Notes under the pieces: model-generated
The model's database searches: none
What the model saw: only the letters and a program-made list of their open reading frames with translations
Told to the model about the DNA's origin: nothing
Translations under genes and position numbers: made by a program
NCBI GenBank assembly: GCA_000231825.2
Contig: JH720308.1
Coordinates: 706,483-770,482, forward strand
Reading direction: 5' to 3'
DNA from: Tetrahymena elliotti 4EA
Lineage: Eukaryota; Ciliophora; Oligohymenophorea; Hymenostomatida; Tetrahymenidae
DNA: 64,000 nucleotides
In this document: piece by piece, positions 28,325 to 40,521 of the stretch
Layout of the letters: each line of letters starts with the position of its first letter
How positions within the stretch are numbered: position 1 is the first letter of the stretch

Positions 28325-29212
28325 TCAAATCTAATAGTTTAAGTTTTATGAATTCTAACCATACACATTTTGCTAGTAATTCTATTATTAAGGGTTGCTG
28401 TTATAGTTAACTTGTTGGCCTTGTTAAGCAGGAACAGGGTAATTTTGAGGATGGAGGGAACTTTAACCATAAGGATCACTGCTCAAGAAAGCACTTAAAC
28501 TACTAGTAATACCTGAGACGCTAATTTTATCTTATAAAGTTGGATCTTAAGTAGCTCTGAAAATAATAATAAACTAGTTTTTATATAAAGTAGATGATAA
28601 AATCTTTAATTAACTAAGGAATGTGCAAATCAAAAGACAAAGTGATTTGCTATATAATTTATATTATAAAAATATACCTTTATGACCATAAGAATAGCAG
28701 TCATAATAATAGTGAAAACATAAACAGAATTAAGCCAATCCAATCCACCTTGGAATATGCTAATTGAAGATCCCCAATATATAATGTAAAAGAAATCAAC
28801 GAATGTGCAAAACATCAAAAGATAAAGGATTCTTGCTCTTTGTATTTATTCCTTCTAAATTATATTGATGAATAATATGTTAAATATTTATTTAATACCA
28901 AATACTTAGCAAATAAAATTAAAACTATGCTAAACAAAATATTGTTTAATTAGAGTAATTTAATTTGCTTTATTTCCTTCAATCAATAATATATTTTACG
29001 CCATAGTCTTATTCCCAAAGGAGATATGAAACTAAGAAAACTGGTAAATTATAGTCAGCTCTGGTGAAGCAGTTGATAGCTGCCAAAACAGTACCAGTCA
29101 AAAAGAGAACATTCTAAAAGTTGACAGGTTACTTTTGAACTTGGCCTGGTATTCCTGTTGATGCATAGCCTTACTAGTTCATGCTTTAAATGCCATATTG
29201 ATTAGGATTCAT
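28325..29212 (-). CDS. four-helix membrane protein, AGTRAP-like topology
   Basis: Three exons (29212-29000, 28854-28678, 28573-28325), all phase 0, giving 212 aa. For the last intron, the acceptor CTAG at 28577-28574 keeps frame and completes the fourth helix; the nearer CAG would break frame. Four hydrophobic segments are visible: VLFLTGTVLAAINCF, LPVFLVSYLLW, ILYLLMFCTFVDFFYIIYW and VFTIIMTAILMVIKFIIIF. The N-terminal 25 residues and the C-terminal 75 are Gln/Asn/Pro-rich and probably cytosolic. Order, spacing and an Asp inside helix 3 resemble animal AGTRAP (angiotensin receptor-associated protein), but similarity is weak and this is inference. It could be another small four-helix family. 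It lies 540 bp downstream of the SPFH gene. Confidence 0.75.
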
Positions 29213-29751
29213 GTTTTAGATTTTAAGAGAATTACTTAAAAATGAAAAAAAGCTTTATTCTTTCTTTTTCTTTTGAATTAATTTGATTTTATTCTTTCTT
29301 AACTTTCAAAAATTATCTTCTTTAAAAACAAATAGCCTTGCAATATTAATTTCAAATATTTATATTTGCTTTTAGCTGAATTTTTCAATTAATAAATAAA
29401 TGAAGATATTGGTTAATAAATTAATTATTGAATGATTTAAACAAATGAATATCTGAAAAACAATAAAAATAAATATATTATTAATGCAATAAAAGCTAAT
29501 GAATGAATCACATTCAACAGTTGACAATCCATTTGTTTGTTATATTTGTAAAATAAAATAAGATATTTTTTTGGGAGTGAATTCATTAATTAATTTGCTA
29601 ATAGCTGTTGTGCAATTGAAATCATTTATTTTTTATTTATAAGTTTTTAGCTTTTTTAATGACAAACAAAAGATATTTATTACTTATTTACTTCATCTGA
29701 CAACAAAAATATATAATACATATTGATTAACTCTTTAAATATTTATTTTTA
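29213..29751. other. intergenic, no gene seen
   Basis: Short AT-rich spacer between two minus-strand genes. It should carry the promoter of the four-helix protein gene. Nothing else is seen. Confidence 0.55.
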
Positions 29752-31031
29752 TCACTATTTAACTCTAGTATCAGCTATAATGTCATTTACACCTACATAT
29801 AATTGAGATTATTTCACTTTGCTGAGCATAGAGCTATAGTAAATAAAGCTATTAAGTTCATCATTGTTAAATTTACATTCCTAAATTAATTTTAGAAATA
29901 ATCATTAAAATAAATTAAATAATAAAAACTCTTTACATCTTTTAATTTCTTATAAGCTTTTTGTTCAGCTCCAAGGGTATCTCTGATATATTCAGCCTAT
30001 TAATAAAAGTTTTATTTTAATTTTAAGGAAAATTAATTTATTCATTTTACTTAAGCTGTTTAACGAATGTTGAAGGCATCAGCTTGAGCTTGAGATTAAA
30101 TGAATTTGATTTTGGAGTTATTTTCTGAGATCATGACTTCAATTTCTTATTTGATTTTAACTGAAAGCTTTTCAAATTCCTTAGTCTTCTTTTATTAGGT
30201 TTCAACCTATTTTTTGTTAAAGTTTAAGTTAGAAATAAATATACAGCGTTTTGTATCTTTTTTAGTTTGCTTTTTAATATCTATTTTTAAGTATTTATTA
30301 CCTAAGTTTGTACTATAGAATCTTCATAAGGATCAGGGAGATCAATTGACAAGATGGCAAAATATTTTACATCAGTGTAGGCTTTTTACATTTCTTGATT
30401 TAATTATTTCTTGATATCATCTACAATCTTTTATCTTTCAGTCCAATAAGATACAGCTTGATAACTACCAGCAGCTTGTAAGATAACGTCTCTTGCAATT
30501 TTAATGTAAGTTTACTCGTACTGCATATTGTAAGTCTGATAAAGAGTTTCTAATTAGCTCCTAATTTATATTTATAATATGATGTTCATATCAATAGTTT
30601 GACATTTTAGCAAAAAAACGCTCTTCACAAATAGATAACGAATTATTTGAAAACATATAATCGTAATGAGCTCTTTTTATCTAAAAATGAAATGCTAAAT
30701 GAATTATTTACTTTTTCAACTAGTATTGAATGGAAATTTCTAATAAAAGGTTTAAACCTTCAGAAGTTCTAGTAGAGAGAGCTCTATTTGCATTATTATT
30801 TGCAAAACTAATAGTTTATAATGTGCCAGGGAATTAGACAAAATAATTAAATGGACCAATAAAGTATCTTCCTGACTCATAAATTTCTTGCGTACTACAC
30901 TTTTTACTGAATGTGTTACATTTAATTCCATAATAAGTAACTTCGACTGTATCCCAACAGGTAAAAACTATGAGGAGCAAACTAATAATACCTATAATAG
31001 CTCCTGGAATAGCACAAGCTTCAATATCCAT
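29752..31031 (-). CDS. SPFH/band-7 (prohibitin/stomatin-like) membrane protein
   Basis: Five exons: 31031-30712, 30560-30302, 30206-30051, 29996-29937, 29880-29752; phases agree, 307 aa. SPFH proteins form ring-like scaffolds on membranes. A single N-terminal hydrophobic segment (residues about 8-27, ending VFTCWDTVEV) anchors the protein. It is followed by YYGIKCNTF, GRYFIGPFNYFVQFPGTLQT and the SPFH core YQTYNMQYEQTYIKIARDVI. The C-terminal third is the usual charged coiled coil (KEFEKLSVKIKQEIEVM; QSQAQADAFNIRQTAQAEYI). The large first intron (30711-30561) was preferred because it restores the conserved LKKSQLETLYQTYN join; a 31-nt alternative is discussed in the findings. Location (mitochondrion, plasma membrane or endosome) cannot be set from sequence. 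Confidence 0.88.
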
Positions 31032-31209
31032 TTACGATAGATTTACTAAACTTAAAACTTTCTTTGCTTTTTATTAAAATATCTTATCTAAAATATTAAA
31101 AATTAAAATTTTTCTCTAATGTGTTTAGATTTGAATGATAAGTTAGAAAGTTAATTAGTTAGTCTAAATAAAGTGAAAACAAATTGTAAAAAATTAATTA
31201 TCTAAAAAA

Positions 31210-32230
31210 ACAGAAAAAATGGAAAATAAAACACAAATAAGTTCAGAACATATTTTAGAAATTAAATATTATATTTTTTTCTCTCTTAATTTTTTTATCA
31301 AATGAAATTCAAATATTCATTTAATTGTTCTTTTTACTATTACAAAAAAAAAACTATCAAGTTATTAGTTAATTAATTTAATTTTGATTTATTGAAGGAA
31401 ATCTTAATAATTTCACCATCTTTCTAAACTCTAAACAATTTATTTTTACATCATAATTTTTTTAAAATTATTTCTTTATGATTATTTTCTTTAACTTGAG
31501 CAAAAAAAGATATATATTATCAGATAGATTTTAAAAATTTAATTATCTTAAAATCCTAAAATAATAATCTTTGAATAGGAATGGATTATGATTAAAGGTC
31601 GTCTTAATATTACTGAGCAATTTTAGATTATATTTATGTATAATATTCTCTTAATTTTGGAATTTAATTGTCAAATCGTTTGAAAGAATTTAATTGTTAT
31701 ACAACTAAATAAATATTTAATATCTGATAAATAACATAAAATAATATCTTCTCGATTATCACATCTTCAAAAAACTTAAAAATAACAAAGAAAAAATGGT
31801 AAATAAAACTAAAATAAATAAAGGACTTATTTTAAAATTACAAATTAGATTTTTTTTTTTTTTCATTTAATATTTTTTATCAAATTTAAATTAATAATTT
31901 AATTCTTATTTTTATTCATTATTACAAAAATATTTTATGATCAAAATGTTAGCATCATTTTTCTTAATTCATCTAAATCTTAAAAATTTCAAAGGCATTC
32001 ACAACTTAAATCATTTTACTTTAAATCAAATTTAATTGATATTTTTATTTATTACTTGAGAAAAAAAATTGTCAAATAGATTAAGATAATTGAATTATCT
32101 TAAAATTTTAAAATAAAATAATCATTAAATAAGAATGAACAAATTAAATAAAAATCTAGATCCCCTTAATATTACCAAGCAATATTAGATTATTTTTATA
32201 ATAATATTCTCTTAATTTTGGAATAAAGAA
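31210..32230. repeat. diverged tandem duplication, two units of about 565-580 bp
   Basis: Unit 1 (about 31210-31665) and unit 2 (about 31790-32230) share an ordered series of landmarks. These are GAAAAAATGG then AAATAAAAC at 31213 and 31790; TTTTTTATCAAAT at about 31292 and 31877; ACTTGAG followed by CAAAAAAAG or AAAAAAAA at about 31494 and 32054; and AATTATCTTAAAAT at about 31539 and 32093. CTTAATATTAC then GCAAT(T/A)TTAGATTAT occurs at 31603 and 32165, and ATATTCTCTTAATTTTGGAAT closes both units. The offset drifts from 577 to 562, showing indels. No open frame is conserved between the copies. Confidence 0.75.
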
Positions 32231-34334
32231 TTTTATTTTTTATAACTTTAATGAGATGGTAATATATCTGATTATGGCAATTTTATCATTTTTAAAAGGT
32301 ATTTCTATTTTATATTACATCTCAAATATTGACAAAAAGTGTATATTTCATTTTTATATTGAAATATAAAATTATTTAGCTATTAATATCTTTTTTACAA
32401 TTATGAACAGAAAAATTAAATTATATCTTGACATAGACTGTCTAAGTAGAGTAAAGTAAAGATAATAATTTTTTTTAAAGAAATAAAAATTTATTCTACA
32501 TTTGAGTATCGAATTTATTTATGCTAAATAATTAAAAATTTATATTAAAGTGTGCTATCTGAGCTAAAAGGATATCTTAAAAGTTTTTTGATAAGATTAC
32601 TTTAATACTGAAAATTTTTTCTAATTTAAAATTAACTTTTTATGGGGTGTTTTTGATTATAAAATATGTTATAATGGATACATTTCTTTAGATTATATAT
32701 AATTTTGCTTACCCTCTATATACATATTAATATTTATTTATATTTTGTGTTTGTTTTTATAAGTCTATCATGCATTAAAGTAAGTAATTAAGATCTTTAT
32801 CACAAGAAATTATACTGAAGTGATATTAAGTTGAAATGAACCAATAAATAAAGACTTAATTTTTATTTGATTTTTGAAAAACTATAAAAAAAAAAAGCGC
32901 TTAAAAGCTAATTTTTATAATAATCTTACTATTACGGACATTAATTGCAATGGGATTGATTTTTATAATTTATTTTATGTTAACTTCGTTCCGTAATTTT
33001 AAATAAGAGGTTTACTTTAAATTTTTTATTTTTTTATTGTAATAGAGATAGTTATAGATGTAAGTAGTTGAATCAATTTATTTCATTTAGTCTGTGGTAA
33101 AAAATGAATATTTTAGCTGTTTTCCAAAAATCTAACTGCTGAAAACCACAAATATTTGTGGGAAAAATTCTTGCTATTATAATAATTACAAAATTTACTG
33201 ATAGATTAAGCAGATAATATTAAAATAAAACATCTGAATTTTAATTAATCATAATGTAATCAATCCAATCTTGCTTTTTAATTTTAAAAAATTTCCTTAT
33301 TAAAAAAAATGGAATTATAGTTTAAGCTATTTCAAATTTAAAAATAATTCATCATAATTTTTTAGAATTCTCATAGAATGCCACTTTTTTTTACAAGATT
33401 AACATGAAAATTAATAAGATGAAATTATATATTTTGAGATCAAATCATTTAGTAAGAATATTATAAATATTGATATGAGGGTATTTTGATTAACGTATGT
33501 TTACTATGCTTCTATACAAGTTAATTGCGTAGGTAGTAATACTTTTTGATAATACGAATTTTTTATTTTAAATTAAGACCTGAACAAATATAATAACAAT
33601 GATTTTGTTATTATTTGAGATTATCTTACTCATAATTAAAAATTTGATTTTGTTTGTTTTTTTATTTGACAGGTTTTAGATGGAATAATAAATATTCCAC
33701 ACATTAAACTCAATCAATCGGTGTGAGCTTTGAAATACATCAATTTTACTTAACTGTTAAAAATAGATTACAATCTTATATCAAACAAAATTAAATTTTT
33801 CTAATTTAAAATTTAAAATAAAAATATTTTATAACCATTTTGAAGCAACCTAAAATTCAACTTTTTTTATATAGTTGCAGATCATTCTTTTCTTAAATTA
33901 ATTATAAATAACGTTATTTATAGATCTTTTTTTAATTTTTGCAACTCTTAACACCAGTTTTTAAATTTTAAATTTTTTTTGCCATCAAATCCAACCTCCA
34001 ATTTTGAAGAGGAATTATCTTATCAAATAGATAAACATTCTCTGTAGCATTTTGAATGATAAATTTTTATAATGCATAGCTCTAGTTGTATAGAGTTTGG
34101 TATTTTTGTAAGATTTTAAAGAGAAGATGACCTTATAATTTTACAAAAATGGTTATAAAATAGATTGGATTTGAGATATTTTACAAATATCAATGAGCGA
34201 TTTTGATTTTTTTTCCCGCCAGTAGTGTCTAGACTTTTTTAAAAAGTATTATGTGGTAAAATAACTGAATGTAAATTTTAAAAGAAATTTTAATCAACAA
34301 CATTTTATAAGAACAACTTCAAATATTTTATTAG

Positions 34335-34356
34335 GAAAGTTAGCTAGCTAACTTTC
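34335..34356. repeat. 22-bp perfect palindrome
   Basis: GAAAGTTAGCT followed directly by its exact reverse complement, with no spacer. The central 14 bp (GTTAGCTAGCTAAC) recur at 36519-36532, and TTAGCTGGCTAAC occurs near 36630. In AT-rich DNA a GC-bearing 22-bp perfect dyad is unlikely by chance. Confidence 0.8.
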
Positions 34357-36518
34357 TTTCTATTTCAATAAATCTGATTATTTTAAGTATAATTGAGTGG
34401 ATCCTAAAATAATAATTGTTTGGAAATAGATTCCATGCAAAAAAGCCTATGCAATGAATTTTCTATCTTTTAGCAATTTTGAATTGAGATAAGCAATAAA
34501 AATCTTCAATTACTATCTATTTATCCTTGCTTACCAAAAAATAAATAAGGTTGGATGAAAAGAGTTACTAATTAAAATTTTCCAATTTTCTTCTATTAAG
34601 CCTTTCTAAAGCATAGGGTATAAGTAAATGTATTAGATTTAAAATAGATCAAAATTTAATACACTTAATGCAATTTACAAGTATTATTCTTTCTAAATCT
34701 TTTAAGGAAGAACACTGTTTACAGTTATTAATATGGAATCACAAATGTACTTTATCTGTTTTTAGAATAAGTCTTACTTAATAAGGAAGTAAGTTGTTTC
34801 TGAATATTGCTACAAATTAAGAATAAAAAGGACTTTGCACCAAATTACAGTTTACACATGTATTTATTAATAGGATAATTAAGAAAAAGTAATCGTTTTA
34901 AGGATAGAAAGAAGCACTTCAATAATACAACTTGGTGGGGGATTTATTCATATGAAAAATATTTAGATTTAATAAGTATTTTTAGCTTTGCATCAGCAAA
35001 AGCAATAATATTTAAAACACTGATATTATATAGATCCTCTGATTAAATAAAACTTTTCCTAAACATACATTTTATTAATTAATGATTGATAGATAGATAT
35101 ACATGTATTCAAGTTAAATTGAAAACTCAGGTAATTAATAATAGAAATAACAATATCTAGAATTTTTACATTTTTCAATTTTCTTAAAAATGTTTGTGTC
35201 GTAGCAGATAAAGTGAATGCAAAAAAAATCTAACTTTCTTACTTTTTTTTCTATTTCCAGCACAAGCAAAAATCTGTAATACTAGACTCCCTTTAAAATT
35301 AGAATTAAATACGCGGTGATTATTAAAACAGAAATACTATTATGTCAAAGATATATACGTAACAAATTAATGTCTATATTTTTAAAAATTTAATCATCCT
35401 TTCTTAGATATTTAAAAATTAGTTTAATTAGAAAAGGTTGATTGATTGATCAATAAATTGTTTGTTTGTTTTTTTGTTAGGTTTTTTGATTGATTGATCT
35501 ACTTATCTCTCTTATTGTATGGAAAAAAATAAAATCTAAACTTATGTCAGAAAGGTTAAGGCAATTACATGTGGGAAAAAAAAGTAAAAGATTGATGAAA
35601 TAATTATGAAGAAAAATTGAAGAAATAATGTAAATTTATAGTTATTAAGCTATATTAAATGATAATAAGATAAATAGCATATAATGGCAGATTTTCTCAA
35701 AAAATGTTAAATAGGAAAGCGATTTGTTGTTCCACAAGTGAAGACAAAGTTAACAAAAATTAAATATAATCTTCCCTCTATTGTAAAAATTAAAACCCAA
35801 ATTGGATTTAATTAAAATATTTCAACAATTTTTTACCATCAAGTATTCTCTCTGACTTCTTCCTTTGTGCTTGGCATGTTGTTTACAAGTTTTTTTTAAA
35901 TGTTTGGCAAATATTTAAATTAGAGAGATAAATATTATTAAATCTATTATCCATGAGAGTCATCATTTTCAAAATAAAAAAGAAAGCAATTAGATGGGCT
36001 AAGAAAATAAAAATTAATACTTTTCCTTATTACTAGGTACTTAGGATAACTAATTCTTTATTACCTCACATTCTTTTAATTTACTATGAATAGCACAGCC
36101 GCAATTTTAATTTTTATGGATATGAATTTAAAATTTACTGTGTGAGAAAAAAAAATTAATTAGATAGAAATTCAATAACTTTTGTTGAAAGAGAAATGAA
36201 TTGTAAGTATCTTTTTATAAATAATTATAAGTATTATTTTTTGCTTTGAAATCAACAATTTTTTTAAATTTATTTCAAGCAAAAAACTTAAATTTTAAAA
36301 AAATATAATGCATTTTTTTATCAGCGTTGATCTATTCTTATTTTGAAAACTTTAAGAAGCGGCGTTTTTGAATGTTGGTTAGTTGAGAGAAATATCACCT
36401 ATTTCTTTTCTAGTTTACTCATTCAATTTTGTGAAAACATGAGGTTAGAAACTGTTTCGTTAGTTTAAATAAATCTTTTTCAGGAGAAAATTCCTACTAA
36501 ATTTTATTTAGTGAGTTA

Positions 36519-36532
36519 GTTAGCTAGCTAAC
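36519..36532. repeat. second copy of the 14-bp palindrome core
   Basis: GTTAGCTAGCTAAC, identical to the centre of the palindrome at 34335-34356, preceded by another GTTA unit (GAGTTAGTTAG). Confidence 0.75.
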
Positions 36533-37988
36533 AAGTGATAGACTGGTTTGGTTGTTTGCTTTTTTGTATATTTCTGCTGTCACATCTGATTCTTTTATAA
36601 TTTGTATGCTTTTTTCTGAGAGATATTAGCTGGCTAACATTTTATGAGAAAAGTTAGTTTAAGACCCCAAGAATATTAAAGTAAAGAGAAAAAATAAATA
36701 CAAAAAGATTTTATAGATATACATCCGTACCTGTGAAAGAATCCTAGGGGTACAAATTAATTGCTAGGATTTCAAATAGAAAAGAAATTAATTAAATGTT
36801 GATTATTGCTCTTGATTTTTTAAGCTGGCTGTTTATAAAGATAAATGTGTTTGATTAAATAAAAAGATTACTAAAAGAAGAGGGAAAATAAAAATCTTTG
36901 TCAAATTTAAATAAATTGTGATTCAACAAAAGAAGAAGAGTTGACTTAGCAAAAAAATCTTTAAAAATTTTATTAAAGGTATATACAAAAATTTAACCAT
37001 TTAATCATAAAACGATAATTTAAGGTTCAGCAAAATAAAAATTAAAAAAAATAATATGTATTTCATTAATTGTGTGTTCACTATATTATTTTATATAATA
37101 CCAACAAATACTTAACATGAAAGACATCTTAATCGAAGTTGTGTACTAATAGAATTTTACCTATTTTGTTATTTAACTTATGAGTTAATATTTTATAAAA
37201 AAAAGAATTACAACATTCACTCTCGGTAGGGTATTTTGTTTTACTAACCAGTATGTTGAGGAACATGAAAAATAAAATTTTTTAAAAAGTGATTAGAATA
37301 ATAATAAAATGTTGATCGCATAATTTTGCTACCTCAAATGAAATTTCACTTTTTTGTCAAATTAGCATGAATTTTTTATAAAAATTGGGAAAATAAAACT
37401 TGAATGGATAATGGATGGAGTTTATTCGATTAAGATACGATTTCACTATTTTATTTAGATATGTCAGATAGTATGCAACTAATGTATTTAAAGCATACAA
37501 GGGGTGGGTCTACTTACTCATATCTATACAATTAGCTATGTTTTTATGCATGCCTCACAAATGAAAACAGCCAGAACAAATTTATAAAAGTAGATGAAAG
37601 CTAGCAAAGATATGATAGAAAGATGAGTTTTGTAATACCTTAGAAATTGAAATTTGATTTATTAAAAAAAAAAACACATTTATAATAAATTGAATAGAAA
37701 AAGACTGTCTAATCCAAACAACTACCTCTATAATTGCTTATTATTCTGTTTTTAAAAAGTTACTTTGATTTGAATATTGATTTTTGTAAGGCATTTTTTA
37801 TTTTACCAAGAATTCAATTATTCGGATTGAGTTTGTAGAGAGAGTAGAGTGTGTTTTTATCAAATTGTATGATTGTATGTATGTTTATATATCTATCATG
37901 TATGTTTATTTATAAATTAATTAATTTGATTTCTATCTATTTATCTATTTACTCATGTTTTTTCTTTTTAATGTATCAGCTTGAAGAG

Positions 37989-38008
37989 CTAACTAACTAA
38001 CTAACTAA
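37989..38008. repeat. (CTAA)5 microsatellite
   Basis: Five exact CTAA units, directly after AGAG and followed by TTAATAAAATAAATAAAT. It shares the CTAAC word with the nearby palindromes. Confidence 0.85.
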
Positions 38009-38550
38009 TTAATAAAATAAATAAATTTAGAAATAATCATTTAATTAATCAAGAATTGACCGGCCGGGGAGAATTTGTTTCTTGAAAACTTTTATTTTGA
38101 AAATACGCTAAAAGAAAAAGAAAATTTCTTGGGTTTATGATTAATATTATCTTGCCTTTATTAAAGATTGAACATTAGTATTAAATAATTTAATATATAC
38201 TGTATTATCTAAATATCAACTAGATTTCAATAAAAGGTTATAAAGGAGTCATAAAGATTATAAAAAAAAAAATTATAAATCAAATCAAAAGGATAAAAAT
38301 CAAAAAAAAGATCCTCTTCCTAAAATAATCAAAAATCCTTTTTCATAATTATCTGCGCAAAGTTTAAATAGACAGTCAATCATCCATCAACTTCACATCC
38401 TAAATTCATAAGATACAAACTCTCAAACTCTACAAAGAAACTTCTTTAAATTCATTTTATTTCTTTGCTTCCTAGCGCTACTCCAAATACCTTATTTACC
38501 AAATTTACAATACCTAATCTTTTACTTACAAAGTATTTTACTCTTTAAAA

Positions 38551-40521
38551 ATGGCCTTTTAACCCAAAACTGAAGACCTTTTGAGACTAGGAATGAATTA
38601 GTAGCCTTCCATGCTTCATATGATGCCTTAGGCTCCATAGAATTTTAACAATTTTTTCATCAATTAAAGTATCTCCCAACCCCTTTTAGGCAATGCTACT
38701 TAAGATGTATCCTCTATTTTTACTGGCTCCAACCTTATCAATCTTAATTAAGTGAATATTCCTTTAAATTAGTAAATTCACTAATCTGGACAATTCCTTG
38801 GATCTATTTAGAATTAGAATAATGATGCTAATACTCTTCATCAATAATTATTGCTTTAATAAGCTTCATCTCAATAAGCCCCTTTACAGGCTTCTAACAT
38901 GAATAATTTATTACTATTACTATAATTATAATAACAATCTCAATCTTAGTAGGCTTAAAATTCTTAATAGTAATAGCAGCTCCTCTAATAATAGCAAACA
39001 CAACATCTTTTAAATTAATAAATTCAACTTCTCACTCAAGCATAATTTTAATAAAGACAATAACAAAACAACCAAAATATTCTTAACAATTTAAATTTCA
39101 ACTAGCAAACTGCTAATAATTTGCAATTTATTCCTTTTGGTACTTCTAATACCTAACTTGGAAGATAATATGCTTATGGATCTTAAGTCAAAGAAGAAGA
39201 ACTAGATTTTAGAAATAATGATGAATCTGAAGAAATTGAAGAAGAAGATGAAGATGAAGAATAAATGACCGCTTAAGAAAGCCCCAACAAATTTATGCCA
39301 AATTAATTTATGGTAGATGGAAATTAAAAAATTGATTTCGGATTAGACGCTGAAGCTCGTGCCCGTGCTGCTACTGATCCCAACTTTAATCCTCTTAAAG
39401 ATTATAAAATGATTATGATGTAGACTCCTCTTTCTAATAACAAGAGAGAAAATAATTTATTTACTCCCCTCAACAGCTAAATTGCTACTTAATAGCTTAT
39501 CTAAGCCAACGTAAGCGCTTTGTAAGCTACTCCAGGAGCTAAATTGCCTGAATTCTAGCTTAATCAATTCTAACCAGCTTAAAATCAAATGCAAGGCTTA
39601 TTCTAGCAAATGATAAAGATTAAAGCCAGCTCCAACAACAACAACAACAATAACAATATCACATTAAACATTAACTAAATGAATTTGAATCCCAATTACT
39701 TAACTAAGGAATAAGTGAATGATTTGAAGAGATAATTAGGTATTACAGTTAGAGACAGAGAAACTCTAGCTCCCTTCCTTGAATAATGGAATTCTATGCA
39801 AGAAACTGAGTAAGTTATTGCAACCTCCTATTCCATTTTAAAGTCCTTCCCATTCGAAAAAACTGCTGCTTATGAAAATCAATTCAAAGTTGAGTACATT
39901 GAGTAGAATTAGAAATGCAATTATGTCAATAAGTTCATCAACAGTAAAGGACTTATTGTTAAGGATGAAAAGCTTGGTAAAATCAAAATTGAAAACAAGA
40001 TTTCTCGCTTCCACAATCTATCTCGTTTACTTATGTATACTATTCTTACTGCTTTCAATAAGAATAATCTCTCATTGATGAACCTTGAAGAGAAGAAGGC
40101 TGAAGCTATTGTTAAAACTATATAGCGTCTTAAATAATCTGCTCGTAAGAAAACACCTAAGGGCTTAATTAAAACTGATTTCTTCAATCATACTCACTAC
40201 AATGTTCTTTTCTTAACTATTAATGAGTAAAATATCGAATAAGTGCGCAAGAACTCAAAAGACGTCAGCACCCACATAAAGGTATTTAATGTAAATCTTG
40301 AGAAGCCTTATGAAGAAATATATGAAGAAATCCGCTATAGTAATATAATCAAGAAGCTTGCTTATCATATTATGCTTGCTTCCTACAAGAAATCCAAGGA
40401 TGACAAGCATGACTAGGACTCCTCCAACAGCTCTAACTCAACTTTCCGTGAACAATACATCGACAGAGCTATGTTAGGTATTGGAAAACTTAACTAAGGA
40501 GTTTTGATTCAAAGATTTTGA
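38551..40521 (+). CDS. Q/N-rich protein with structured C-terminal half, unrecognised
   Basis: Single exon, 656 aa; ATG 38551 in a good A-rich context (TTTAAAAATGGCC), TGA 40519-40521. The first 210 residues are a dense Gln/Asn/Leu tract, prion-like in composition, coded mostly by TAA/TAG. An acidic patch follows (EESEEIEEEDEDEEQ-type, near 225). From about 390 to 656 the sequence is well mixed and looks folded: NDLKRQLGITVRDRETLAPF, GLIVKDEKLGKIKIENKISR, HNLSRLLMYTILTAF and SNIIKKLAYHIMLASYKK. C-ending codons (ATC, AAC, CTC, TTC) are common, suggesting good expression. No family is recognised. A nuclear or RNA-granule scaffold would fit the composition, but that is speculation. Confidence 0.85.

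Larger units (their letters stand above)
31032..38550. other. 7.5-kb gene-poor interval
   Basis: No gene recognised on either strand. Open frames such as 34488-34803 (about 100 codons) are within chance when TGA is the only stop. The interval holds a diverged tandem duplication (31.2-32.2 kb), palindromes based on GTTAGCTAGCTAAC, a (CTAA)5 run at 37989-38008 and a lone GC-rich CCGGCCGG at about 38060. Many ATTGATTGAT and GTTTGTTTG micro-repeats lie around 35430-35520. No telomeric C4A2 repeat is present. Confidence 0.5.

Noticed and set aside
33988..34002. AATCCAACCTCCAA, similar to the Tetrahymena chromosome breakage sequence.
   Set aside because: Only the central CCAACCTC matches; the flanks differ and the real site is strictly conserved. 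No C4A2 telomeric repeat occurs anywhere.
34488..34803. About 100-codon plus-strand frame in the gene desert.
   Set aside because: With only TGA as stop and this base composition, frames of this length are common; the amino-acid mix is AT-driven.
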